From positions 62,001 to 126,000 of the forward strand of contig JAHBUX010000009.1 in assembly GCA_019637855.1 (NCBI GenBank): a stretch of DNA of 64,000 nt, read 5' to 3'. Positions within the stretch are counted from its first letter, which is position 1. Each line of letters begins with the position of its first letter. Below the pieces are notes generated by a model. That model did no database searches, was not told the DNA's origin, and worked only from the letters and a program-made list of their open reading frames with translations. Source of the stretch: Bdellovibrionales bacterium. GTDB taxonomy: Bacteria; Bdellovibrionota; Bdellovibrionia; Bdellovibrionales; UBA1609. Positions 33,878 to 41,760 of the stretch are shown here, in pieces. The translations under genes and the position numbers were made by a program.

Positions 33878-34999
33878 CTACTTCTGCCGACTGGTCATTT
33901 CTTTTAAGGTCGAAAACGGGCGCGCCATACGACCATGATGGTGCTGACGCAGATTCGCGATCGACTTGATGCGCTTTTCCGCCAAACGATCCGCCGCCCG
34001 ATGGGTGGCGATGTTCTCTTCGCGTGAAATGCGATAAACTTGCATGAGATTGTCATACACCTGCGTGGTTTTTTCAAAGGCGCGATCACGCGAATAGCCT
34101 TCGAGCTCCACAAAAACGTTCATGAGCCCGCCCGCATTAATCACATAGTCGGGAGCGTAAAGCACTCCCATCTCGAGCAAAGCGTCGCCGTGCCGGTGTT
34201 CAGCCAACTGATTGTTAGCGCCACCCGCCACGATCTTGCATTTGAGCTTGGATATAGTTTGATCGTTGATGCCTGCACCCAAAGCACAAGGAGCAAAAAC
34301 ATCACATTCGCTGGTCACGATCTGCTCCGGATCCACCGCGCTGAGACCGAACTTGTCGCAGACGCTCTTCACCTTGTCTTTGTCGATATCAGCCACCGTC
34401 ACCTGGGCACCCTCTTTAACCAAGTACTCGACCAGATGATGCCCAACGTTGCCTAGACCCTGTACGGCTACGCGCACGCCTTTGAGCGAATCCGATTTTA
34501 GCTTCTCTTTCACTGAAGCCTTAATACCCATCAAAACACCGTGGGCGGTGAATGGCGAGGGATCGCCTGAACCACCGAAAGACACCGGAATACCGGTGAC
34601 ATAGGGGGTTTCCATAAACACATAGGCCATATCATGCACCGTGGTACCGACATCTTCGGCGGTGATGTACTTGCCATTCAACGAGTTCACATAGGCACCG
34701 AAGGTACGAAACAACGCTTCGGTCTTGTCCTTTTTAGGATCACCGATGATCACAGCTTTACCACCGCCTAGGTTAAGACCTGCGGCCGAGGCCTTGTAGG
34801 TCATACCTTTGGACAAACGCAACACGTCCACCAAGGCGTCCTCTTCGCTCTTGTAGGGCCACATCCGGGTACCACCAAGAGCCGGTCCAAGAGTCGTGTT
34901 ATGAACAGCGATAATCGCCTTTAAACCACAGTCTTTATCATGGCAGTACACGATCTGTTCGTGCTCGCCGTGCTTTTCTAGAAGCTCAAACGTAAGCAA
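33878..34999 (-). CDS. ldh: Leucine (Leu/Phe/Val) dehydrogenase
   Basis: NAD-dependent oxidative deamination of branched-chain amino acids to 2-oxo acids. The 373-residue product shows ALGGTRMWPYKSEEDALVD, the catalytic-Lys regions LSKGMTYKASAAGLNLGGGK, ITAEDVGTTV and the Rossmann motif VAVQGLGNVG. The ending (LRQHHHGRMARPFSTLKE) is unusual but in frame. The start is TTG with GGAGGG about 7 bases upstream. It could supply branched 2-oxo acids for branched fatty acids or serve amino-acid catabolism. It lies 6 bases upstream of the yfgM-like gene. Confidence 0.93.
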   Translation of the reverse strand: MLTFELLEKHGEHEQIVYCHDKDCGLKAIIAVHNTTLGPALGGTRMWPYKSEEDALVDVLRLSKGMTYKASAAGLNLGGGKAVIIGDPKKDKTEALFRTFGAYVNSLNGKYITAEDVGTTVHDMAYVFMETPYVTGIPVSFGGSGDPSPFTAHGVLMGIKASVKEKLKSDSLKGVRVAVQGLGNVGHHLVEYLVKEGAQVTVADIDKDKVKSVCDKFGLSAVDPEQIVTSECDVFAPCALGAGINDQTISKLKCKIVAGGANNQLAEHRHGDALLEMGVLYAPDYVINAGGLMNVFVELEGYSRDRAFEKTTQVYDNLMQVYRISREENIATHRAADRLAEKRIKSIANLRQHHHGRMARPFSTLKEMTSRQK

Positions 35000-35223
35000 A
35001 GGAAGTCCCTCCGAATTTTTTTGGCTCGAGTGAGAATAAAGGCTCTAAAATGCTGAGCCAAGCAAAAAGGCAGCGGGCCGATGGCGCGGACCATCATTAA
35101 AAAACCCATGGATTTGCCTTATTTAGAGGCAACGTCGGGCGGCTGCCGCGGGAGGTCAACAGGGCTCTGTTAGGGAAATGTCGAAGCTGTAAACAATATT
35201 AGATCTAATTCCGATAAGAGATC

Positions 35224-36168
35224 ATGCGCAATACTCAGCTGAACTTCCGCCGCAATCCCGTGATTCCCCTTCTCGCCATCACTGCCAACTGGGCGATCAT
35301 CGCCGGCTGCATCGCTCTCTCGCTGTATACGCAGAGTTGGACCATCTACATGCTCAGCGTGATCGTGATCGGAGCAAGGCAACACGCGCTGTTCATCATG
35401 GTGCACGAAGCGACACACATGCATATCGCTCAGAACAAGCGTCTGAATGATTGGATCTCCGATCTGTTTTGCGCCCTTCCCCTGCTGTTCGACACGGGAG
35501 TGTATCGCAAAAACCATCTCTCGCATCACCGCAACCTGAATAGCGAGCAAGATCCCGATTGGATTCGTAAGCAAGGTCGCCCTGGCTGGAAGTTTCCGGT
35601 CTCCGGCGCGCGCCTGGCGTTGCAAATTCCGCTCTACGTGGCCTTCTTAGGTCCCTTAGAGATCCTCGCCGTGTTCTGGGGGTTTTCTGGCTTCGGCGAT
35701 AAAAAACGCTGGCAGAGTGAAGCTCCTTTCCTGCTCTTTAAACTGACCTATTTCGTTGGTGTCTTTGGCTTTCTAATCAGCCAGGGCTTCGCCGCTCACC
35801 TGGCGATGTTCTGGGCCGTACCTATGCTCTTCGTCCTCCCGTTTGTGACCCGTGTGCGCAATTTATCCGAACACTGGGCCGTCAGTTACGCCGATGAAAT
35901 GACCTCAACGCGAGAGGTACGCGCGCCTTGGCTTGAGGGCTTCTTGCTGACCCCGCACAACGTGAACTATCATCTGACTCACCATCTATTTCCCCACATT
36001 CCATTTTACCGAGTGCGCGAAGCTCATAGGAAGCTGATCGAGACTGGGGCCTATGACGGTGCGCAGATCAACAGCTCGTACTTCTTTCCATATGGCGATT
36101 CGGTTTTGCGAGACGTAATTCATGGCCCAAAACCCAAAGCTGTGGCCAGTGTAGAAAAGGCGGCGTAG
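35224..36168 (+). CDS. Membrane fatty-acid desaturase family protein 1
   Basis: The product is 314 residues with several membrane segments and the three histidine boxes of the diiron desaturase/hydroxylase family: HEATHMH (about 59), HLSHHRN (about 99) and YHLTHHLFPH (about 240-250). It would insert a double bond or hydroxyl in a lipid acyl chain or related substrate in the inner membrane. It is the first of three coupled genes with a second desaturase and an FAD oxidoreductase. The C-terminus ends VEKAA, a tail shared with neighbours. Confidence 0.88.
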   Translation: MRNTQLNFRRNPVIPLLAITANWAIIAGCIALSLYTQSWTIYMLSVIVIGARQHALFIMVHEATHMHIAQNKRLNDWISDLFCALPLLFDTGVYRKNHLSHHRNLNSEQDPDWIRKQGRPGWKFPVSGARLALQIPLYVAFLGPLEILAVFWGFSGFGDKKRWQSEAPFLLFKLTYFVGVFGFLISQGFAAHLAMFWAVPMLFVLPFVTRVRNLSEHWAVSYADEMTSTREVRAPWLEGFLLTPHNVNYHLTHHLFPHIPFYRVREAHRKLIETGAYDGAQINSSYFFPYGDSVLRDVIHGPKPKAVASVEKAA

Positions 36169-36169
36169 C

Positions 36170-37162
36170 GTGACCAAAGAGCAATATATAAAGGTCCGCG
36201 CCAATCTGGATTTCAAACTGCGCTATGCCTGGCTGATCGGACATGTGCTTGGCGACGTTTTGCTTGTGGCTTTACCGTTTGCGCTTTTGTGGAACCGTGA
36301 ATTGACTTGGCAGTGGGATTGGACAACGGCGGGTTTAAGCCTTCTCGGCGCCTCCAGCTTAGCCATTTTTTATTTTCGCGCCTTCTCAATGATGCACGAA
36401 GCGGTGCATGGATTGTTAGCGACCAAGCGGCGCTACAACGATTGGGGTGGCCTGTTTTACGGCGCCGTCTGCTTTCTGCCCTTTGAACAGTGGCGCGAGA
36501 TTCATCTGCTACACCATCAATGGGCGGGCAATATCGAAAAAGATCCGGTACGCAAGCTGGTTCTAGTCTTTAAACAACCGCCCACACCCATGCGCGGTTT
36601 TCTGTCAGCCATGTGGCGCTCGTGGTTTCCCATTCTGGCTCTGCTGCAAAACTATGTGTTCTGGTATGAGAGTCTCACCCGCTTCTGGAAAAAGCGCTCG
36701 CTGGCCAGCTTCCTTGGCCTGGCCGTTCCACTTTTAGCTTGGGGCACAGTCTTCGTTTTGGCCGGCCCTAAGCTCTGCGCCTTTGTGATCGTGCCGTCGA
36801 TTCTGCTCTATTTGGCTTTGGTGGAGGTAGTGAACTTCCCTCACCATATGGATCTGCCGCAGTATGAGGGCGACGTGAAACTAACGCTTTGGGAGCAATA
36901 TAAAATCGCGCGCAGCTGCTTTTACCCGAAGGCGTTTGAGCGTTTTGTTCTACTGAATTTCAACTATCACACCGAGCACCATCTCTATCCCACGCTGCCT
37001 TGGTATCGCCTTGAGGAGCTGAGCTTGCGCCTGCGCCACGAGCTGCATGGCTATAACTTTTCGGTCGGCCATGCTTGGATCAGACGCAATCGCAGCAAGC
37101 CCTTAGCCGATGTCTGTTTATCGACCAGCGAAGATGACTCCTCCACCAGGAAAGCCGCATGA
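36170..37162 (+). CDS. Membrane fatty-acid desaturase family protein 2
   Basis: The product is 330 residues. The three histidine boxes are MHEAVHG, HLLHHQW and NYHTEHHLYP, with membrane segments between them. It is a distinct paralogue of the preceding gene. The start is a GTG one base after the upstream stop; the end overlaps the FAD oxidoreductase start as ATGA. The tail ends TRKAA. The pair suggests two successive oxidations on one lipid substrate, which is inference. Confidence 0.87.
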   Translation: MTKEQYIKVRANLDFKLRYAWLIGHVLGDVLLVALPFALLWNRELTWQWDWTTAGLSLLGASSLAIFYFRAFSMMHEAVHGLLATKRRYNDWGGLFYGAVCFLPFEQWREIHLLHHQWAGNIEKDPVRKLVLVFKQPPTPMRGFLSAMWRSWFPILALLQNYVFWYESLTRFWKKRSLASFLGLAVPLLAWGTVFVLAGPKLCAFVIVPSILLYLALVEVVNFPHHMDLPQYEGDVKLTLWEQYKIARSCFYPKAFERFVLLNFNYHTEHHLYPTLPWYRLEELSLRLRHELHGYNFSVGHAWIRRNRSKPLADVCLSTSEDDSSTRKAA

Positions 37163-38544
37163 ACCGACGCACACACGCCTTAGTGATCGGAAGTGGAGCC
37201 GCGGGCTGCCTAGCCGCGCGCGTACTGAGCGACAGCTTTGCCCAAGTGACGATTGTGGAGCGCGATCCCGCGCCCAGCGATGAACGCACTTTGCGCAAAG
37301 GCATTCCGCAAGCGGCCCATGTGCACAACGTTTTGCTGCAAGGCAATCGTCAACTCGAGCACTTTTTCCCTAACCTGTTTGGTAAAGAGTTCGATCGTGC
37401 CGCCAGTCCCCTAATCGAAGTCAGTCAGGATCAACGCATGTATGGTCCTTTTGGCTGGAACCCTGTGTACCCGACGGGCTGGCACTTTCGCGGCTATAGC
37501 CGACACCTATTGGATCGCACCCTCTCGGCGCAAACCGCTGCTCTTCAAAACGTACGCATACTCTATAGCCACGAAGTGAGCGAGCTGGTTGCCGACAACG
37601 GCCGTGTTACTGGCGTGAGAACCAAGCAAGGTGAGGTTTTGAACGCCGATCTGGTGGTCGAAACCAGCGGCCGCAGCTCTCGCTTGGAGACTTGGCTCAG
37701 TGCCATCGGGGTGAGCGAAATTCCCACACGCCGCGTGCCCACGACCGATGGTTACGCCACCCGCACTTTCCGTTGGCGGGGAGCACCTCTGCCCTATAAG
37801 CAGTTTGCGATTCTACGTAAGCCCCCGGAACGCCCACGCGGAGCCTATCTGCTTGAAATCGAAGGGGGACGTTGGATCGTCACTTTGGTCGGAGCACAGG
37901 GCGACTTCCCCCCGCATGATGAGGCTGGATTTCTGGCCTTTGCACAAAGCTTAGCTACAGCCGATGTGGCCGATTTTATCACTCAGGCTGAGCCCGAAGG
38001 TGGCATTCACCTTTACCGCAAAATGGAGAACGTCTGCCGTTTTGCGGACCGCGTGCCGAACTGGCCTGCCGGTTTAATCGTTCTGGGCGACGCCGTCTGC
38101 ACATTCAATCCTGTTTACGGACAGGGAATCACTACCGCAACCGTCAGCGCCGAATATTTGCAGCGCCTATTGAAAACCAATAGAGAGGGTTGGGAGCGCC
38201 AGTTTCACCGCGGCCTCGTGCAGATTCTAGCTGGGCCCTGGCTACTCTCCGTGCGTGAAGATTTGATCATTTTTGCAGGTACCTCGGCCCTCTATAAAAG
38301 CTGGGCCGCTCTTCGCCACCGCTTTCGGGTCACCCTTCTCAGGCATTTGCAGCAAGCGGCACCTAAAGATCGCGCCATCCACCTGCGGCTATACCAGGTG
38401 CAGAACCTGATGCGTCCTCTAAGCTCGCTCTATAGCCCTATGCTTTTTGCCCGCGCCCTATGGGCCAAATTTCGTCTCCCTCCTCCGGCTCCTCTGGCCA
38501 GTCGTCTCAATACTGTTCCCTCAGGGTCCAAGAAAGCGGCCTAA
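37159..38544 (+). CDS. FAD-dependent oxidoreductase
   Basis: The product is 461 residues: an N-terminal FAD-binding Rossmann motif (LVIGSGAAGCLAARVL), DLVVETSGRSS in the middle, and the second FAD motif LIVLGDAVCTFNPVYGQG. This is the p-hydroxybenzoate-hydroxylase / geranylgeranyl-reductase superfamily layout. It could be a monooxygenase or a reductase of isoprenoid or acyl chains; the substrate is not evident. It is translationally coupled to the second desaturase (ATGA) and ends KKAA. Confidence 0.85.
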   Translation: MNRRTHALVIGSGAAGCLAARVLSDSFAQVTIVERDPAPSDERTLRKGIPQAAHVHNVLLQGNRQLEHFFPNLFGKEFDRAASPLIEVSQDQRMYGPFGWNPVYPTGWHFRGYSRHLLDRTLSAQTAALQNVRILYSHEVSELVADNGRVTGVRTKQGEVLNADLVVETSGRSSRLETWLSAIGVSEIPTRRVPTTDGYATRTFRWRGAPLPYKQFAILRKPPERPRGAYLLEIEGGRWIVTLVGAQGDFPPHDEAGFLAFAQSLATADVADFITQAEPEGGIHLYRKMENVCRFADRVPNWPAGLIVLGDAVCTFNPVYGQGITTATVSAEYLQRLLKTNREGWERQFHRGLVQILAGPWLLSVREDLIIFAGTSALYKSWAALRHRFRVTLLRHLQQAAPKDRAIHLRLYQVQNLMRPLSSLYSPMLFARALWAKFRLPPPAPLASRLNTVPSGSKKAA

Positions 38545-38634
38545 AAACTGCATTTTCATCACGCAGCAGAGCAAAGGCCTTGGCTATTAGGCCACTTTTG
38601 TTTAGATGTGGATTGTTACATCCCAGGAGGAACC

Positions 38635-39336
38635 ATGGACTCAATGCTCGCTAACGCGCCTGTGAACCGTCCAGATATTAGAAAGCTAATGGAGATCGAA
38701 AACATTTTGATCGACGTGGCTTCGCGCTTTTCGCTGAGTTTATTGCGGGCCCCGCATAGCGCCTACTTGCATCTTTCGAAAAGCAACCCGAGTGTAACTG
38801 CCACGGCCACTAAAAATCTTTCCGAACTGACTGAGTCGCTGCTTACCTGTGCCGCCGAAGACAAGAACCCGTGGGATGATGCTGAATTTTTCCGCATCAG
38901 CATGCGGCGCATGGGCTTGAGCTATCCGCCCGATTTTCTCGATCACGTTCAGCAAGGCGATCTGATCGAAGGCTACGACATGAACCGCATTCAGATATTC
39001 CGCAACATGACGTTTATGCAAAAATCCGGATATTCGTTGATCGAAATCATGTGCTACGACTGGCCCACTTTGTTTGATCGCTCATCAGCCATCACCAACA
39101 AAATGCTAAGCTATTGCGACGAAATCCTGTGGCAAGCCAATCGCACCATCCCGTTTGAAATCCCCCACCATTTCCAGCGTGAACGCCAGTCGGGTGAGCG
39201 TCTGATGTGGGAAGTGCAGTTCCGCCACCTGGCCCCACTTTTTTCCGGACCAAATAATCCCTTTGGCCTTCTGGGCACCTGCCGCGTTAAACCTATCGAT
39301 GCATCGAACCCCCTGGAAAAGGTCACGTTCGTCTAG
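38635..39336 (+). CDS. PAS-like sensory protein
   Basis: The product is 233 residues from the ATG at 38635, preceded by AGGAGGAACC. The N-terminal 90 residues are helical (KLMEIENILIDVASRF). A PAS-like fold is suggested at about 120-225: NRIQIFRNMTFMQKSGYSLIEI, a central helix (YDWPTLFDRSSAI) and late strands around RLMWEVQFRHLAPLF and LGTCRVKPI. There is no output domain, so it may sense a ligand and bind a partner. It lies 90 bases after the desaturase operon. Confidence 0.5.
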   Translation: MDSMLANAPVNRPDIRKLMEIENILIDVASRFSLSLLRAPHSAYLHLSKSNPSVTATATKNLSELTESLLTCAAEDKNPWDDAEFFRISMRRMGLSYPPDFLDHVQQGDLIEGYDMNRIQIFRNMTFMQKSGYSLIEIMCYDWPTLFDRSSAITNKMLSYCDEILWQANRTIPFEIPHHFQRERQSGERLMWEVQFRHLAPLFSGPNNPFGLLGTCRVKPIDASNPLEKVTFV

Positions 39337-39395
39337 ATCTATTTAGTTTAGCGTTCAATTAATTAAGATGTCTAAATATGTCTGGAAATCTTGTT

Positions 39396-39420
39396 TTCCC
39401 CCTCGATTTTTACGGGGGAA
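39396..39420 (+). promoter_or_regulatory. Hairpin upstream of acyltransferase-like gene
   Basis: ttccccc (39396-39402) pairs with gggggaa (39414-39420) around a 11-base AT-rich loop in the 105-bp gap between the PAS-like and acyltransferase-like genes. No T-tract follows. No Shine-Dalgarno precedes the next ATG at 39442, and TATAAC lies just before it. Confidence 0.3.
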
Positions 39421-39441
39421 TACCGATCTTATTTATAACAT

Positions 39442-40128
39442 ATGATTAGTTTAGACGAACGCCGATTGAAGCTTGCCATGTTGCCCCTAAACTTTCGCGA
39501 CCGCCAGTATAGCAGTCTTTACCGGCAGGCCATGAGCTGCTGGGAGCAGGTCTGGGGAGATCTATTCCTGAGACATAATGTGGAGCACCCACTGTTCCTG
39601 GACCAGCTGTTTCGCCAAGACGAGGCGGCCTGTATCTACTCCGGCGAGCGCTGCGCGGCCCTTATCTTGTTTCGCACCTACGACTTTGAGTTTATCGACT
39701 ATCGCCACGATTCCTATTTCAAAGAATGGAACGAGGGCGATCTCGAAGTACTCTTACGCCACGGCAAGAAGGTCTTTGCCACCACCTATCTAACGGTGCA
39801 CCCGGACTTCCGCAGCTTTAACGATGAGTTGAAGTTCAAAGAGGTCCTGCTCAATCTGATGATTAAGCGCTTTAAAGACAGCGATGCGGATGTGATCTCG
39901 GGAGTGACCCGACGCGACCGTGGCATTCACGACGAATCCTATAAGCTCGGCGCCCGTTTAGTGCGCGAGAATGTACCCTACTTGGGTGGACGCTTTAATA
40001 TCGACCTGGTGGCCTTTTATAAGCACGAAGTGAATGAGTCGCAAAATCCCACCGTCCGTGAGATCTGCGATCGTCTGTGGGCCAGCAAGATCGATTTAGC
40101 TCCGAATACGGCTCAAAAAGCCGCCTAA
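39442..40128 (+). CDS. GNAT-like acyltransferase
   Basis: The product is 228 residues. The central segment FATTYLTVHPDFRS followed by LKFKEVLLNLMIKRF and DADVISGVTRRDRGIHDESY fits the GNAT core (strand 4, acyl-CoA loop, helix 3, strand 5), similar to N-acyl-amino-acid or autoinducer-type acyltransferases. Residues contacting CoA are not clear, so assignment is moderate. It ends AQKAA, like the desaturases and FAD enzyme upstream, and meets the convergent HTH gene with no gap between stop codons. A joint role in a modified lipid or lipid signal is inference. Confidence 0.55.
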   Translation: MISLDERRLKLAMLPLNFRDRQYSSLYRQAMSCWEQVWGDLFLRHNVEHPLFLDQLFRQDEAACIYSGERCAALILFRTYDFEFIDYRHDSYFKEWNEGDLEVLLRHGKKVFATTYLTVHPDFRSFNDELKFKEVLLNLMIKRFKDSDADVISGVTRRDRGIHDESYKLGARLVRENVPYLGGRFNIDLVAFYKHEVNESQNPTVREICDRLWASKIDLAPNTAQKAA

Positions 40129-40584
40129 CTAGCGCAAAACCAGCATCAAAATAGCTCCGCCAATAGCGCCCACCAGAAAAACGGCGGCCATCAGGCCGGC
40201 GCGGGCTTTGGCCATCTGCTGGATACCTGTTTCCAGCATCTGAAAGCGATCTTCGAACAAATTGGAAGACCAGGTCCCAATGGGCATTAGAGCCCGAGGG
40301 TCTTTTTCGATCAAAAGCAGATACCACTCCAAAGCTCTATATATATGGGGCGGGGCCTGGCCTCCGGAAGACGTCCAACGCGTCCAAGCTGACGGGTCGA
40401 CCAGAAGCAGCTGGCAAATCTTGCGACGAGTAAGACCCAATTTAGCCCGAATATCTTCGAGATTTCCGACCCTCGCCCGAATCACTCGGATTTCGGCATC
40501 ATATCGCATGCGATTTGGGGACTTCTTCTTATCCGGCGGGGTGACCTGGTCGAAGCGAAGAGGGCGATCCGTCTCGATGTTCAT
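40129..40584 (-). CDS. HTH protein with C-terminal membrane anchor
   Basis: The product is 151 residues. Residues 35-90 look like a helix-turn-helix of the XRE/phage-repressor type (NLEDIRAKLGLTRRKICQLL ... AWTRWTSSG). Residues 128-151 form a hydrophobic helix ending LMLVLR, so it is probably a tail-anchored, membrane-bound DNA-binding protein. GGAG precedes the ATG. A perfect 13-bp inverted repeat lies 19-53 bases upstream of the start, a likely operator for self-control. Confidence 0.65.
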   Translation of the reverse strand: MNIETDRPLRFDQVTPPDKKKSPNRMRYDAEIRVIRARVGNLEDIRAKLGLTRRKICQLLLVDPSAWTRWTSSGGQAPPHIYRALEWYLLLIEKDPRALMPIGTWSSNLFEDRFQMLETGIQQMAKARAGLMAAVFLVGAIGGAILMLVLR

Positions 40585-40602
40585 GGCTTATCTCCTCGAT
40601 GC

Positions 40603-40637
40603 ATTGTGATTCACATATTTAAATTGTGAATCACAAT
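40603..40637. promoter_or_regulatory. 13-bp inverted repeat, operator candidate
   Basis: attgtgattcaca (40603-40615) and tgtgaatcacaat (40625-40637) are perfect reverse complements around a 9-base AT spacer. It lies just upstream of the HTH gene (start 40584) in the AT-rich gap 40585-40911, which otherwise has no gene. The form fits a dimeric repressor site. Confidence 0.6.
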
Positions 40638-40911
40638 ATTATTAGTTGTGTAGTACAATTATAGAGAGTCCAGTTTTATATCTACACTTATGTATCAATG
40701 ACACTATTCTTTCATTGGTATGCGAACCTAGGTAATTTCAAAATCGACTATGGCTTATAACTATAAGTCACATCACTAAGTTATTGACTTAACTCGCATT
40801 GAACCTTGAAAATTAACCGTAAAGGTCGATATAGGCGTGGATTTCTTTAATGACTCGTCACGGCTAAATTGATTTTATATACATATTTCCCACACGCGAG
40901 ATTGATGCACC

Positions 40912-41448
40912 ATGGCTAATTCTTCGGCGCGCTACGCTCTCAATAAAAACAAATATCTCCTCGAACCCGAGGTCGATCGACTCGAATACATTTTGAAATC
41001 CTTCGCCAATAAGGATCCCCGCAACTGTACCCTGCTATGGACCTGCCTACATTCAGGCGCGCGGGCCCAAGAGGTTTTAAATGTGCGGGTTGAAGACCTA
41101 AACACCTACGATGAAACGGTGTTTTTTCGTGGCTTAAAGGGCAGTAACGATCGCGAACTCCCCCTACCTTCATGGCTCTTCCAAAGGCTAGTGCAGGAGA
41201 TTCCGAGCGCACGCGAAGATATCCTCTTTCCGATCACCTACAACCGCCTACGCCAGATTTGGGATCATTACAGACCGGTACACAAGAAGCTGCATGCCCT
41301 CAGGCATACGTTCGCGATTCGACTGTATAAGAAGACGAAGGATTTACGCCTGGTTCAGGTCGCCCTTGGTCACAGAAATATTACAAATACTATGGTTTAT
41401 GCCGATTACGTCTACTCACAGCAGGAGCTGCGCAAATTGATCCTCTAA
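40912..41448 (+). CDS. Minimal tyrosine recombinase (integrase catalytic domain)
   Basis: The product is 178 residues and consists of the catalytic domain only. The active-site residues are all present: Arg in SGARAQEVLNV, Lys in GLKGSNDRELPL, HxxR in HALRHTFAIR, His in ALGHRNI and Tyr in VYADYVYS. The N-terminal core-binding domain of XerC/XerD is missing, so it may be a truncated but intact single-domain enzyme. It could mark a past insertion; no attachment-site duplication was found by eye. The flanking gaps on both sides are AT-rich. Confidence 0.85.
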   Translation: MANSSARYALNKNKYLLEPEVDRLEYILKSFANKDPRNCTLLWTCLHSGARAQEVLNVRVEDLNTYDETVFFRGLKGSNDRELPLPSWLFQRLVQEIPSAREDILFPITYNRLRQIWDHYRPVHKKLHALRHTFAIRLYKKTKDLRLVQVALGHRNITNTMVYADYVYSQQELRKLIL

Positions 41449-41760
41449 TCACTGAGTTCACGCGCGCACGACTTATTAGTTACATGACGAATCATTATGT
41501 CACCATGCGACAATCGCACCGCATGATGAGCCCCTGAAAAATCTCCTCATACATACAACATTCAACTGCACATGCAGATGATTTTGTTTTCATCCGATAC
41601 GCACCAGTAACTCCCACGTTCTTTTTCAAAAGAGATGAAATTAGTACGCATTGTGAGGTTTTTGGGTGGTTCCAATTTGGATTTTGTTTTTGACGAAACA
41701 AATATGGCGTCCTTACATCACCCATCTTCAAAGAAAGAAATCCTATAAGGGGGGCCTTCA
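41449..41760. other. Non-coding gap before the exported AAA+ cluster
   Basis: The 312-bp gap is more AT-rich than the flanking genes. An 88-codon minus-strand frame spans much of it but starts with TTG and has no ribosome-binding site, so I do not call it. AAGGGGGG precedes the ATG at 41761. The promoter of the exported cluster is expected here but no clear -35/-10 pair stands out. Confidence 0.4.
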
